From Chaenocephalus aceratus (Eukaryota > Chordata > Actinopteri > Perciformes > Channichthyidae): a stretch of DNA of 64,000 nt. Both the position numbers and the translations under genes were made by a program. Below are positions 1 through 12,860 of this stretch, piece after piece. Location: assembly GCA_023974075.1 (NCBI GenBank), contig CM043789.1, forward strand, positions 36,284,161 through 36,348,160, given 5' to 3'. Position 1 is the first letter of the stretch. The number at the start of each line of letters is the position of its first letter. The notes below the pieces were generated by a model, which worked only from the letters and a program-made list of their open reading frames with translations, was not told the DNA's origin and ran no database searches.

Positions 1-3000
1 GATTCACGTGAACATTTCCAGGCTTATGTTTCTTTATACTTTGTCTCACCAGGGACGTTTTCTCCTCTCAAGATAATTGGAATTCAGACAGGGCCGTCAG
101 AATATCAATGACCCTTACTAATGCAATTCAACTTTTCTCATTTTAGATGTTGTCTTTTCTCGCAGAACAAAAACTGCTTTTGTCCGCCGAGATGGAAATT
201 GTCTCATTGTCCTCATAGAATACAAAGCAACTATCGTGCTGCTTTTTTGTTGTTTACAAACCGTCTTAAATTTAAGACACAATTTGAATTTCAATGGGCA
301 CTTGAAAACAGCACATTTTCCCCTCATTTGCACATTTTCAGAATATGCAAGTTGTGGAAAAAAAAGACATTATCAAGACCGTATCTCTTAGTAAAACATG
401 TCACTGCAAAAGTAGGGTATATAGCTTGTGGGCTGCCTTTAAAGGTTCAATGAACACAAAAATCAGATGGAATTAAAAGCTTACAGATAGAACAATAACA
501 TTGTAAGGATGTTGGCTAAAATATCAAGCCATTGCCAAACAATAGCTGTGATATTATAATATCATATAAATGAGTTAAGTTGATGTGTAACCTGCATTTT
601 TACTGAAAATGCATTATTCAAAGAACCATTTCCTTCAAAAACAATCATTCACCAACCAAGCCTTTTGTTATAACTATCATGAAATACTGAATTTGGTTAA
701 AAAAATGCATGAAATACAAATACAGTATACAGTGTGATTAGTTAAGATGTTTATAATTATACATTGTATTACAAGAGACTCAAATTGAAAGAATACTGCG
801 GCATGTGTGGATGGTGTAGAAAATAACAGGATGTTTATTTTCCGCCACCAACAAATTTGATAAGTTAGAATGTGTTCAAAAAACCTAGTAACTCGTACTC
901 CTATCTTTATTTTGTCTTCAGTGCAAAGGTTACAATCTTTATTCACTGCCGATATAACTACAATCGGCAGCGATGGAAGCTGAAGGACAGAATGACGAGA
1001 AAATGCTAGGTGGCGTGCATTGAAGGAAATATCTTTTTTTGAACTGTTATAAAATAAAAGTACGAACCATCAAATTGTTTTGACAGAACTAGTCATTTTA
1101 CCTTGCTGATCATCGAGAAAAAACATCCCTTTCTTTCCATTACGTTTGTGAGGTGACCATGACTAGCAGAAAAGAATTGAAAAGCATACTCGTCTACCAG
1201 CAATGTGGAAGGAGTCTATTTCCTAAGCAGAGTAAAAAGAAAACCTGCTAATTCAGGTGGAAAAGGTTATTAGTGACCGTGTGGCAAATTACAATGTTGC
1301 ATGTCACATTTTTTCTTCCGTCTGCCTGTCTGCCCTGAGGAAATTGAGCGAATGTGCAGGAAGAGCAACTAATTTGAGGTTTTTCCCAATAATCTATTGG
1401 CTGCTTGCATCCAGTGAGCTGCGAGCTGTCAGAAAACCAGAAACCGCGAGCCACAGATCCCAACGGGAAGAGCCTTGTGGTCAGCTCTGACCCCTCCCTC
1501 ACACTTAAAAGCCTTAATGCTTGGCTAACAACCCACAGGCCTCACAGCTAAGCTGACACCCTAAGATAGCCCAGAGTCTGGACCACACGCCTCTGTCGAT
1601 CCCTGTTTGTCTGCCTACACCCTCCCTCTCTTTTTCCTTTCTGCCTCAAGCCTCTCTCTCTTTCTCTGTTTCCCCTCGCTGTGTTCCTTTCACTCTTTGC
1701 TTGCCCTCTGTTTCTGCCCTCTCTTCCTCTCCGCATGTCTTCCTCTCCCTGACCTGCCTGTTAACCAGAGTTCCCAGATGGAGGGTTCAAAAGCAAATTC
1801 TGCACCGTCCTCCTCCTGACTGCAGGGCCTTCTTCAAAGTCAATGAAGACAATGACAGCAAGGCTCTGCCCATCTCATTAATGAAACTGGCCAGACAGCA
1901 TATCACCAGAGAGAGAAATAAGAATCCACAAGCCTCTGAAAAGGTTTTTCTTCTCCATCTGTCTGTCGGTTTCACATGCAGAGTCTGGACAATTTAATGA
2001 CCCTTTCTCTGACTGAATGCTGATAGCTCCAATTCATTGTATTCAACGTGCACTCACACTCTCTGTCTCTCAGCCGTTAAGGAAAGCAGACATGGCCAAG
2101 CACCAACTTACTCGGTCTGACCTCTGTGAATATATGTATATAATGCGCTGAGGCCAAAAGTACAAGCAGTGCATACAAGAATAAGTTCACATCAGTGCAT
2201 ACAAGTTCTGAAAGTAGCTATTCAGCTTTGAAACAGAGCTGTTATTCTGTTAAAGCTAGAGGTTTAAACTCAGTTTTTTGACATGTTTTCATATAGATTT
2301 GTGTGGCATTAGCTAGCCAGGGAACAGTTTTGTTTTCCATCCGACAGAATAACAAATGAGTGAGAGAGAGATGGGGAATTAATGCACTTAACTGCTGAGT
2401 CAACAGGCAAGGAATCTAGCGGCTTAGTCACAAAGACAGTGAGCAGACTGCGGACAGGGAAATTAAAATGGGCAAGAAAAGACGCTGCGGAGACCTGAGA
2501 TCGGACGGAGAGAGAAAGTGAAAGAGATGAGCAGGGTAGGGGACGGTCATTGCCCCCTGCGCTCAGCACATCTTTTGATATGACAGACGGCAAACATAAT
2601 CAGTCATCATTTTCTCCGCTAACCCTTGGAGTTCACAATGTCACAGCTATGCATATGTATGAGCCTGAGCCTTTTCTTTCATCCTTCTAGTTTGGACGGA
2701 TTATGACCTAGTAAACACTTTTTTCTCCAGAAGAAGAGAAACAGAGCATTTCTCCCAGTTTGTGGACTACCTTAGCTCACCCAAGATAACTTTCACTTTT
2801 CCTCCATAAAATGCCCAAGAACATACGATGTTCGGCGCTTCACTTGCATCTGCTCTGAATGTCAGTGAATCAATACAGTGACAGCAGCTGCCACATCTTA
2901 CCTAGCCTCCGCTTCGGATGTCTGTCAGCCACACTCAGCTGGACGCCCTCCATTAATGTGCTGTGCAATAACATAGTCGGTGGGTCCCCATGCTTGGAGA

Positions 3001-5980
3001 CAGATGCATCAAACAGAGCTTGTGAAGTGTTGGGTCTATGGCTGTGTGATGTTCCTGCAGGTTTCTTTTCAGCAGATCCCTCGATGGAAATAACCAGCCT
3101 GGATCAAAGCAGGGGGGACACCATATCATAATATGACAGAGAGATACCCTGATGGAGGTGACTGATTTGCTAATCATGTGTGCATATGAGCCGATGCATT
3201 GCAGAACATTGGTGGGCTTCTCAGAACATTTACTCATAGATACCAGGTAGATACTATTCATTAAAAGGGTTTGGCTGCGCACCAGAGGTAGGCGGTTTTG
3301 GGGACTTTCTTTTATTCCCGAAATGGAAAACGAATGCTGACAAACTCTCAAATTCAACAGCATAAACAGGTGACATCGAAAATACTGACTTCAAAAGATT
3401 GCCCTGTTTTATCCTAGGCTCCAGAATCACTCGCAGATCATTGCACTGGGGAGAATGGAAACAAACAAACCCCAAAACACTGCATCTGATAGACACACAA
3501 ACACTCACGGACATGCGCACCCCCCTCACACACATACAGTGGGTATCGAGGCCAGCAGAGTTTTTGGAAAGTGCTTAGATGTGCACATGAGAGAATAAGA
3601 GGAGCCAGATTCCTTCAGAAGCCTCTCAGCACACGCTGTGCCACCTTCGTCACCAACGAGGGACTGGGTCATGCTTTAAAACTTTTAGCTGCTCCTCTCC
3701 TGCTTTCCATTCCCCGCACAAACCTCCAGCATATCAGCACTGTGACCCCGAAGAAGCAGCAGGTTGCCTCTCATCCTCTTCCCTGTGAAGGTGATATCTT
3801 CACATGGACAAGAAGATGTATCGAGAGAGACAGAACTCATGGAACAGAAAGCAAACATGATTGTGCCACATACATCTCCAGGCAGGCTCGGAGAGATAAG
3901 GTGTCTTTATTTGATCGTTTTCAAGACTATCATCTGTGGATGCATGGGAGGCGTTCCAGTTCGAGCATGAAAAATGCATGCAGGTGAGAATGGTCGGAAA
4001 TGTCAATAGAGAAATCAAAGCAATCATGGTGGCGCCGAAGGGGATGTTGGTGTGATAAATCATCTTGTTGCTGACGGAGGTCGCGGAGGTGGAAAGAGGG
4101 CTTGGCAAAGTCCAGTGTGCTCAACCATATGCCCCAGGGAACGGCTCGAAGACACTTTATTCAGAGGTGCGATTCAGAGTGTGACTTTTGATGCAAAGTC
4201 ATTTGTGACACAGTGACCTTTGCAGGACTCCCGCTCTCGCTGTGAGTTATTTCTTTGATTTAAACCTTGTGTTACTGCCTCTCTCTCTGGGGAAATGATG
4301 ACAGATTCACCCATGAGCTCGAGATTAGCTCAATGGGACATTATTGCCTACATCAGAAAAGCTGCTGCACAGTAAGATCATTGATGGATGATAGTTCCTA
4401 AAAATGGTTTTCCAGGCGAAATGATATCCAAATGCATTTTTTAGTAGCGAAAATGTTTTTCTGTTATTGCTGTTTCTGCACACTGACACATGATGATCAA
4501 AGGTCTTTGTTTTCCTCACACAATATAGCTGGAAATGGCAATTGGTTGTTTACCATACTGCCATTTCCCATTGCCAACTGGAGCATTACTTAAATAATGC
4601 AATGACCGCGAGCAGATGTGAATGTCATCTCAATGGCTAATACCTACAGTTCAAACTCCCAAGGCAGCCAGCCCCCCTACCTTAAAGTCTGATGAATAAC
4701 TAAGGCACAGTAACACTCTGTGTGTGGATGCATATGGACGAGGCACAGAGAAGGAGGGAGTTATCTGAGGCTCCATTAAGCTTATTTGTGTAGAGCCACC
4801 TCCACTATACTAAGCCCACATCGCGTGGTGGACCTCAGGGGACCCTCCACTAATTAACCTTGTGGAGACACCTTCAGTATAGAGGGAGGCTGGGGCCAGA
4901 ATAATAAGGAGGCTTTGCAGGCCATTAGCAGGAAGATTAACACATCTACCTTTCAAGTAGCTTTTTGACACAAAACCAATATTAGTCTGCACAGGCTTGG
5001 TCCGGGCTGTGACACAGCTGAATTCAAAGTTCCACATGTGTTTCAGCCTCGCGCCCTCACACAGTCTTTTCCTTTTCATCTCTGCTATGAAAAGGTGTGG
5101 TGTTCACATGAACATCTGTAAATGGACAACCCTGTAGCATCCATTGACAGTTTAAATGCATTTTTTATTAGTTTAGAGTGAAATCTAAAAGTTGTTTGAT
5201 TTGGTTTCATAACAGATCAAATCTTGTATACAAATAAGTTTACTACGTTATTCCAGTAATAAACATGAATTAAGAAAAGTTAATGTTGAGTTTCAGGTTT
5301 TAAACTGGATACATGCCAACCTCCTCGAAACGCAGACTTCTTCTGACTTGAACAAGAAACATATTTGTACATCAAAATTCTAATGTAATATGGGAATAAA
5401 TATGCTTCCCCATTAAAAACAATATCTATTTTCTAGGACACCGGGCTGAAATAGAACATGTATTATAAAGCTGAATTTGTATGGCATATTCATTCTGTAA
5501 CAGTTCTTTTAGCGTGAAGAGGCTCCTTTGGTGTCAAATGTATGACAGCAATGTGGTGCACGTTTTATGTACCAAACCACAGGTGCAGAGTTCACTTTAG
5601 CACTCACAGAGAGAGGCAGAGAACATCCTTCATCGATTACAGACCAACACCGAGGGGGGAAAAACATCCCCACCTTCAGGCAATTTGGATTCATTAATTC
5701 TCCTGACCTGTATGTCTGCACTGTAGGAGGAAACCAGTGTGAACACAGACACAACACATCCTCACAACCTGGAAATCACACCGCAATGAGTGGACATGGT
5801 ACCAAGCACGATAGGACACAGGGTTTCTTATCCATAATTAATGACTGCATCTTTTACTTGCACATATTCCAGTTTGCTGTTATGTATTTCTTAAGTAGGG
5901 TTTATTGGGAACATGACAATCATATTATTGTGATTGGTGAACAGTGTCCTCTGAAGCCCTGAGTCCTGGTCTATGTTCAT
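1..5980. other. No recognisable gene or mobile element
   Basis: Both strands hold only short open frames without recognisable domains or credible exon structure. The one compositional feature is a pyrimidine-rich tract at about 1610-1760 (runs of CTCTCT and CCTTTC). I see no known teleost repeat. The stretch could be intron or intergenic DNA and may contain conserved noncoding elements, which need a cross-species alignment to detect. Confidence 0.6.
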
Positions 5981-5982
5981 TA

Positions 5983-6632
5983 GGCACTTTCACACCAAGT
6001 ACTTTGCCGTACGTAGTTCATCAGAACTTAGCTCATCAGAACTCTTTAGTCCTGATGAACTAAAGGGCAGATCGCGTTCACACCGGATTAAGTCCCAGAG
6101 GGAGAATTAGTCAAATGAAGCCGCTGACGTCACTTCTTCTTCTTCAGCTTTGGGTTTACTGGCAGGCTTCAAACAACTTCACGGCGTATACTGCCACCCG
6201 AAGTCCCCGGCCGGAAGTCCCCGGAGTTAGGGAAGCTGCTCCTGAAGCCTTCTGAGTAAATCACCAGAACGCCGACATCTCCTCATCACTCCACTGCTCC
6301 CACGTTTTCTTTTGTGTTGCCATAAGTTAGTCTCTCTGCGTTTGTGCGCTGGGATGCTAATGCTAATAATGCTAATGTGAGGATAATAAAATGGCAGCTT
6401 CACAAAACTTCTTGGGAGTTTTACGGGGCATGGTTTGCAATCCGCCGCCCAGCCAATCAGAAATGGGAACCTTGTGCTCCCATGAAAGTACCTGCTCTCT
6501 AGCAGGGACTAAAAAGGGGGTGGAAAGGTTCTCATGAACTAAATTCTAGTTCCGGATTTTTTTGGGGTGAACACAAATGTTCGGAACTATATCGGAACTA
6601 TACTGGGAAAAGTACTCCGGTGTGAAAGCGCC
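5983..6632. mobile_element. Non-autonomous DNA transposon, 650 bp, TA-flanked
   Basis: The ends are inverted copies: the left begins GGCACTTTCACACC and the right ends GGTGTGAAAGCGCC. The match continues inward, with both ends carrying GTACTTT next to the terminal block. The dinucleotide TA lies directly outside each end (5981-5982 and 6633-6634), which fits a TA target duplication. There is no transposase reading frame, so any movement depended on enzyme supplied elsewhere. A TA duplication fits Tc1/mariner-like or ISL2EU-like elements. A 3-bp TTA/TAA site (PIF/Harbinger) is less exact but possible. Superfamily not settled. Confidence 0.8.
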
Positions 6633-6634
6633 TA

Positions 6635-9024
6635 ATTTGAAGCCCATCTGCTGTTCATTTGAAGCATGGTATATATTTAACTCCAAAAGGACCACGTAGA
6701 AATATTTGGGGTGAGAATTTGAACTTTGGCAAATGATCATGTACTCGAGTGGTAACTTTGTAGTTTATATTATATACAATTAGGTTCTCCCCCTTTCTTA
6801 GTTACAAAGTTAAGCATTTAGAAAGATAATAAGTTGATCAACAACAAATACCAGTGTCCAAAATCTTTGATCACCAACTAATTGTCGAAGTAATTTTTCA
6901 TTCAAAAAGAAAGAAAATGCAGTTTCCAGCCTCCCAAAAATGAATATTTCTTAATTTTCCCTGTTTCATTTAATATTTAACGGAATATTTTTGGTCAGAT
7001 GGTCAGATGGACATTTTTACCAACTTTTCTAAGTTAATCATCCTTTTTTCTTTATAATTACTGAGTATATCTTTCCTGAATCATTTAATGAAGGAAAAAC
7101 ATTAAAGTATTTGTCATGAAGTGAATACAATTTAAAAAACATGTTATGTATACTCGCTTCGATGAATGCAGGAAAAAGAGACAAAATATATTCCTCGAAG
7201 ATTTTAAAACTGTCAGCATAAACACGTATTCCTGCGAGCAGTAGAAGTTAAGATCTTTGACTGTTTTTTATCTCTGTCTGCTTGACATTCTGGGAATTGT
7301 GCCAGCAGTAGTGTTATAAAAAATGCATGCAAAAGTGAATGTGGCTCTTTCTCACCTGCCTTTTATCAGTACATGCCATTATATAGCTTGTTTTGTGCAT
7401 GATCTGATTCAGCCTTTATCTGTTTCCTTTATTTCCCCTCCATGTTTTACTCTGACTTTATCTGCAGAACACACCTGCCAATTGTTTGGGTGGTTGCCAC
7501 ATCCCTAACTTGCTTTCCTTTCCTAAACTTTACAGCAGAAGAAGAAAGTGTTGCAGTTCTACCCAAGAGAAAATCCACAGATATCAGAAAAATCCAAGAA
7601 AGCACTTTGAGACTTCAAAAGAAAAGGACACACAAGGCATTTGAATATATTTTAAAACTCTCCCTAGGCATTTTATATTCAACCTCCACCCACGAGGAAA
7701 AGAGATGTCTTATCTGAAAGATGACGGGATGTTAGTTAGACTTCAATAACAGAACAGAGGAGGTGGTCAAGGCAAAAAGTGTAAGAATTATCACCTCCTA
7801 ACCCCTCATTGATTTGGACGTTTTTTATTGTGTCATGCAGCATTGTGACTTCTGAGAGCCTTGGTGTCGGAGTGACTTTGTACACTGGAGCCGGGCGACA
7901 GCATGGAGTGCGCTCAGAGACCTTCTGGGCTTCATGCATAATGCTCTTTGTGTTTCCTGGGAAAGGATGGACGAGTGACAGCGAGGACTGAGTTCCTTCC
8001 AGAATCTCAAATGGATTACGCTCAGTCTCTCCCTCGTCTCTCCCAGCTCTCTCCATCTCCCTTTTATGCTATTTGCTATCATTGATGTGGCCTTTCCCTG
8101 TGTGTGGCATAAGAACAAAGGCATTGTGGTTCCTTAGCATGCTACTGCCGTCCCTATCTCCCGCTCCTTCTCCGTTTATCCTCCTCTATCTCTCCAAGCT
8201 GTTCTCCTACCTTGCTTTTATCTCTCAGTGTTATCTTTGCAAGAATGTCTGACCCGTGCTCGAACATAGTCTAAAGTGTCACTTCAAAAGAGTTATTCAT
8301 TTGGATTATTTCCATTTTAGACGATGATAGAGATAAGAAAAGATTAGATAAGGATATTTGAGTGTGGCTGTTTATACAGTAAAGCCACTTATTTCCTTTC
8401 TAGTGGCCAGCTGGAAATACATTCTCCATAGGCTCAAACTGAAAATGGGTAACCTTGCATTAAATAAAATTACCTTGAGATATATAGCCAGAACTTCCAA
8501 ATTAATTAGGAAAACCTGGTTACACTACACCCTATTACATGGGGTCATAAAAAAATTCTGTACATTTCATTACGCTGTGGTTTATTACATAACAGCACAT
8601 CGCCCATTAGCCTGTTGCACCCACATTTACAACACCATGAATTATGAATCAGTTTCCTTTCATCACAGCTGGAATGCTCTCCCTGATGTGCAAATTACGC
8701 TCAGGAAAACAACAACGGAGTTAGTCTGTAAAAACACAACCTCAAAGCCAGACTGTATGGACCCCAGGCAGGGTCACCACCTAGATAAAATAAAACTTTA
8801 AAATCACATGGTTGGTAAATGCAATGAGGCATGCCATGTGAGGTTAGATATGGTTCATTGTCTATAACAGCATTACAATCACTCTATTGGAAACATTGAT
8901 TAAACCCTCCCTCCTATATGTACATAGAATGCAGCCAGGGTTGATTAACTTCAAAAATGAAATTAATCAATATTAAATGCAATGCAAATAAATACAAGAG
9001 AAAATAAATATCCATAGTTAGTTG
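6635..9024. other. No recognisable gene or mobile element
   Basis: AT-rich DNA with short open frames only. A 147-residue frame at 8358-8801 has no recognisable domain and is probably chance. No repeat family recognised. Confidence 0.55.
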
Positions 9025-9050
9025 TATCTATCTATCTATCTGTCTATCTA
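9025..9050 (+). repeat. (TATC)n microsatellite
   Basis: Short tetranucleotide tract of TATC units with one TGTC variant, about 35 bp upstream of the 5' boundary of the L2 LINE fragment. Confidence 0.9.
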
Positions 9051-9084
9051 ACAGAAGAATGTACACTTTAGAAAGTATCAAAAT

Positions 9085-10353
9085 TAAACTGTGTCCTCTG
9101 CTCGTTTCGGTCACAAGGCCATTTGCTGGTTTCAGAGTTATCTAACCGACCGTACTCAATGCGTCAGGTTGGGTAGTACTGTCTCTGACCCTGTCACCTT
9201 GAAGAAGGGAGTTCCACAGGGCTCTATTTTGGGGCCTTTGCTCTTTTTATTATATGTAAACAATATTTGTAATCAGATGCAATTTTCTACCTATCATATG
9301 TATGCTGATGACACTATTGTATATTCATGTGCTCCTTCTCTGGATATGGCCGTTTCCAATCTAAAATCTGATTTTATCACGCTGCAGCATGCACTTCTTG
9401 ATTCCAAACTGCTTTTGAACAGTAAGAAAACCAAAGCAATGCTTTTTGCTCCCAAGTCAGCGTCCTCTTGCTTCTCCATTGACAACCCTTGATGGCGTCT
9501 CTGTTGAGTTTGTCGATACCTACACATATCTGGGCTTTTGGTTGGACAGTAATCTCAACTTCAAACACCATATTGAAGTTCTAACTAAGAAATTGAAATT
9601 CACTCTTGGCTTCCTTTACAGACTTAAATGTTGTTTTTCAACTTCATCCCGTAAAAGGTTGGTCTCTGGCTTATTCCTGTCCCAGCTGGACTATGGTGAT
9701 ACCATCTATAGATTTGCCTGTCCCACTGTTTTGGCCAAACTTGACCCACTCTACCATGCTGCGCTGCGTTATATTTCAAATGCACCCTATAGGACTCATC
9801 ATTGCAAACTGTATAGCCTAACTGGATGGTCCTCACTTACTATGCGTAGGATGCAGCATTGGTTTTTATTAATGTATAAAGCCATTTTAGGTAAGCTTCC
9901 ACTGTACATATGTGCCAGATTTGCTCCAGTTTGTGACTCTTACAACCTCAGATCCAGCGCCTGGATACGGTTCCAGGTTCCTGCTGTGCGGACTGAGGCT
10001 GGAAAAAGGAGCCTTTTTTATTATGGTCCTTGGTCTTGGAATGACCTTCAATCACGCCTCAAACTGACGGCACTTGTCTCAATAGTATGTTTTAGATTGA
10101 AGTTGTCTGAAGTCCTTACCACTAGCTGCTCTTGCAGTAATAAGTAGTGCACCTTTCTTACTATCCTAATGTGCACAATGTAGTGACTGCTTTTTTGTCT
10201 TTTGTTTTCTTAGTTATGTTCTCTGTATTTTATATGTCTGTGTTATGTGTTATGTGTAATGTTGCTGCCTTCTTGGCCAGGTCAGCATTGCAAATGAGAT
10301 TCTATCTCAATGCTTTTATCTGGTTAAATAAAGGTTAAATAAAATGAAATAAA
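9085..10353 (+). mobile_element. 5'-truncated L2-type LINE
   Basis: This non-LTR retrotransposon fragment keeps the second half of the reverse transcriptase and a complete 3' end. The 3' end reads into TGGTTAAATAAAGG, followed by short TTAAATAAA-like repeats, the usual tail of fish L2 elements. The 5' boundary (near 9085) falls inside the reverse transcriptase domain, as expected for target-primed insertion with early termination. The 3' end runs straight into the outer end of the TIR element beginning at 10354, which has lost its outermost bases. Confidence 0.85.
9091..10147 (+). pseudogene. Reverse transcriptase C-terminal half of L2 LINE, frameshifted
   Basis: Two overlapping frames make one protein segment. 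The first (9091-9492) carries the palm motif VPQGSILGPLLFLLYVNNI and the catalytic YADD box. The second (open from 9446, true homology from about 9475 at PLTTLDG) carries the thumb and C-terminal region, including the YTYLGFWLD and SQLDYGDTIY blocks, and stops at 10147. The frame change lies at about 9465-9480. The N-terminal half of the reverse transcriptase and the endonuclease are absent, so the copy cannot work on its own. The protein copied its own RNA at a nicked target in autonomous relatives. L2 is the best fit, from the protein blocks and the 3' tail. Confidence 0.85.
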
Positions 10354-11338
10354 TAAGCCCCGAGCCTGTTTTTCAGGTTTCAGGCTCGAAAATGACATTC
10401 CCAGAACAAATGACCATTGTCTTCTCTTCTAAAAGGGTTAAATTAATAATCTTTTTTCTCAAAGCAAGGTTATACCTGTGAGTTGGATGTAGAAGTGTCA
10501 GAATCAATATAGATGTTTTTATTTTAAAGTAAATTCAGATTGAACACAGTAAAAAAACTTAAATTATTGTGTCCGTCCAAAAAAAAAAAAAAAATGTATA
10601 GTGAAAAACACCCTTGAGTGATGGGATGGTAGACTAAAAGCTTTAGGAATCCAACCGACAACATATAATAAGTACCCTGTATCAAGATTGATGCAACACA
10701 AGTGAAATTTGACCTTTTTAGAGAGATTTAGCAACAAAAAAACACTTCTGGGGTCATTTGACCTATCTCTGGCCCCCCTTGCTCGATTTTGCTGATTGAC
10801 ATCTCCTTCTAACCGTCAGAGCCAATGGAATCGAGGGAAACTCCCACATACTCCTTATTTGGTCATGTGTTTGCGTGAGACTGATGCATAGCCAAAACCG
10901 GAAGCTGCGATAACTCTGGTGGCTACCATTAGCAGCTAACTTTTACTCTCCGAATGTTACATACAAATGGAATTATGGATTATAAATTAAAAAAAATATT
11001 CCACAGAAACATTATCAACCTATGGATTAGCCGATTCAGCCGCATTTTTTCTCGTTTTAATGCCATTGAACAAGTCTTTTGATCAGATTGACAGCTGCGG
11101 TGAGACGATCTCCCATAAAAGCTACGTAAAGGTACGTGTTGTGATGTCTGTGTTTGCTTCCTCTGTCGCGAGTTCGGGTCACTCAGTGATGATATATATA
11201 CCTAAATAATCTGTGGAACCTCAGTTTTAATCGGATATCTTGTAAGTGCAGCTATGATAAGTAATAAGGGTATCTTTTATCTTGAGTTCTGTGCCAAAGT
11301 GCGTTAGCATTTTTCGCTCAGGGGTCATTTAGATGCTT

Positions 11339-11390
11339 CTTATGAGACTTGTGTTTTGTTTTTCCCAAAACAAAACACAAGTCTCATAAG
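11339..11390. repeat. Perfect 24-bp inverted repeat (hairpin)
   Basis: The arm at 11339-11362 begins CTTATGAGACTTGTG. The arm at 11367-11390 is its exact reverse complement, leaving a 4-base loop (TCCC). It lies inside the right end of the TIR element, just before a second hairpin. Confidence 0.95.
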
Positions 11391-11402
11391 CCCCTCACAA
11401 GC

Positions 11403-11435
11403 CCCCGAAGCCCCCCGCAGAGGGGGGCTTCGGGG
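11403..11435. repeat. GC-rich terminal hairpin of TIR element
   Basis: CCCCGAAGCCCCCC at 11403-11416 pairs with GGGGGGCTTCGGGG at 11422-11435 around a 5-base loop. The second copy of the element has an equivalent GC hairpin at about 19346-19371 with different sequence but the same position, so the structure seems to be conserved more than the sequence. Confidence 0.9.
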
Positions 11436-11529
11436 CTTAACAGGTTAAAAATAAAATAAAACCTTTTATTTATTTATTAATCATATTCAAGCAGTAGTCA
11501 ATAGACCAACATTACAAACAAATGAGCCC

Positions 11530-11625
11530 ATACTACATTACATTACATTACATTGCATTTAGCTGACGCTTTTATCCAAAGCGACTTACAATAAGTACAT
11601 TCGACCAGGAAGACACAAACTTGAA
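11530..11625. repeat. Teleost dispersed repeat with GCTTTTATCCAAAGCGACTT motif
   Basis: A run of CATTA repeats (11534-11553) is followed by a block containing GACGCTTTTATCCAAAGCGA, a motif I know as widespread in teleost genomes. The same core appears in inverse orientation at the 3' end of the SINE at 61091-61293 and, degraded, at about 50560-50605. The extent and class of the repeat are uncertain. Confidence 0.6.
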
Positions 11626-12192
11626 GAAAACAGAATCATATAAGTACATCAGGTTTCATAGAGCCAAGTATTTTAAGTGCTACTCAACTGGCTATAGGCT
11701 ATTGGGACGGGTGGCGCGAGTTCACAATGAACGGAGCCAATCACGTCACGGCATCACAATGGACAGAGCCACTCACGGCACGGCTTCTCTCCGAACCCGC
11801 CCCCCCTCATGCTTTTGGTTGACAGTGGACAAATCGCGAGGCGCATTATTCAGAGTAAGTGACAACACTATTGTTTCTATTTTCCCGATTACAGTCATAA
11901 AACCTATTTTTACAACCGTCGTTTTGGCGTCAACTTTTACATTACGGTATACAGTCGGCAACTTCAGATTGCATAAAGTTAGCAAGCCAGCATTGCTAAT
12001 GCTATCGTGTCTCGGTTAAATACACGTTATTATATTAATCAATGTCAACAGCCATGCGTTGTACATCCGATTGACAACAGTCATTTAAATAAGTTGTTAA
12101 ACGACTCTTGTATTAATGGGCATGTTGTAATTAGTAACTACACTTCTGTGAGCAGTGGTACAGAAGTCATACAGCATATATACTGTATACAC
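11626..12192 (+). other. Possible promoter and 5' noncoding exon of downstream gene relic
   Basis: No reading frame of note. The segment 11700-11860 is richer in CpG than its surroundings, contains a CCAAT box (GAGCCAATCACG) and runs into a good splice-donor sequence (CAGAGTAAGT) at about 11850. This could be the start of the gene relic at 12861-15403, but only its position suggests that. Confidence 0.3.
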
Positions 12193-12420
12193 AGAGGTGG
12201 GAAGTAACTAAGAACATTTACTCAAGTACTGTACTTAAGTAGAATTTTGAGATACTTATACTTCACTTGAGTGTTTCCATATTTTCTACTGTGTACTTCT
12301 ACTTCACTACAATTCAGAGGTAAATGGTGTACTTTTACTCCACGACATGTGTTTAATAGCTTACCTTTAGTTACTTTACAGATTTGGTTAAGATGCCTAT
12401 TGGTTACTGGTGGCATTTTA
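12193..12420. repeat. Teleost dispersed repeat (GAGGTGGGAAGTAACT type)
   Basis: Begins GAGGTGGGAAGTAACTAAG and continues as the characteristic string of short ACTTTTACTC / ACTTAAGTA modules, a repeat I recognise as very common in teleosts. A strongly decayed relative lies at 26150-26330. It is noncoding, and I cannot assign its class. Confidence 0.65.
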
Positions 12421-12860
12421 TGAGTTTATGTTTATAAGTTTATTTGTTCATATAGACACCTAAAGTATATCATATATTATAAGATATAAATATCTTTATG
12501 TGAGATAAGGGATCGTTGCTCACTATGATATGATAAAGTGTGTTATATGCTCCAGGAAGGATACAGTATATTGTTGAATATATATTCAAGATAGCTATAT
12601 ACTGTATATAACATTACATTAATTGTAATTCAATATACATACATCAATCATATATGGATAAAAGGACAAGTTCCCCGTTTATGAACATGATGTGTGTTTA
12701 TACATGATTACATGTGTAGATAACCTGTGTAAATAATGGTTAGCATGGTGTCAGTGTTGTTCGCTTTGCAGTGTAGTTCTCTCTAACACTTGCATTGTTA
12801 TTTTACTTAAAGTTTAGATGATCACTAAACCTATAAGCCATAACAAAATGGGAGATGCAG
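12421..12860. other. AT-rich spacer, nothing recognised
   Basis: AT-rich sequence with short palindromic TATA-like tracts (for example around 12580-12610). No gene or repeat family recognised. If the gene model downstream is right this is intron. Confidence 0.5.

Larger units (their letters stand above)
10354..11444. mobile_element. TIR element, copy 1 (long form)
   Basis: About 350 bp at the left (10354-10730) match 18740-19115 closely, and both copies end in a GC-rich hairpin followed by CTTAACAGG. Copy 2 shows that the true termini are inverted repeats of CCTGTTAARCCCCGA. In copy 1 the outer five bases on the left are missing at the junction with the L2 LINE. The interior (about 10730-11340) differs from copy 2, so the pair share ends but not cores, as with deletion or recombinant derivatives of one family. 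No reading frame. TTAA sits inside the terminus and recalls piggyBac or Kolobok sites, but the flanking CAGG is shared too, so the superfamily is unassigned. Confidence 0.7.

Noticed and set aside
7532..7717. Possible exon after TTTACAG with Lys/Glu-rich frame
   Set aside because: The acceptor is plausible but there is no recognisable protein and no partner exon.
8358..8801. 147-residue open frame
   Set aside because: No domain, no exon signals and composition like the flanks; probably chance.
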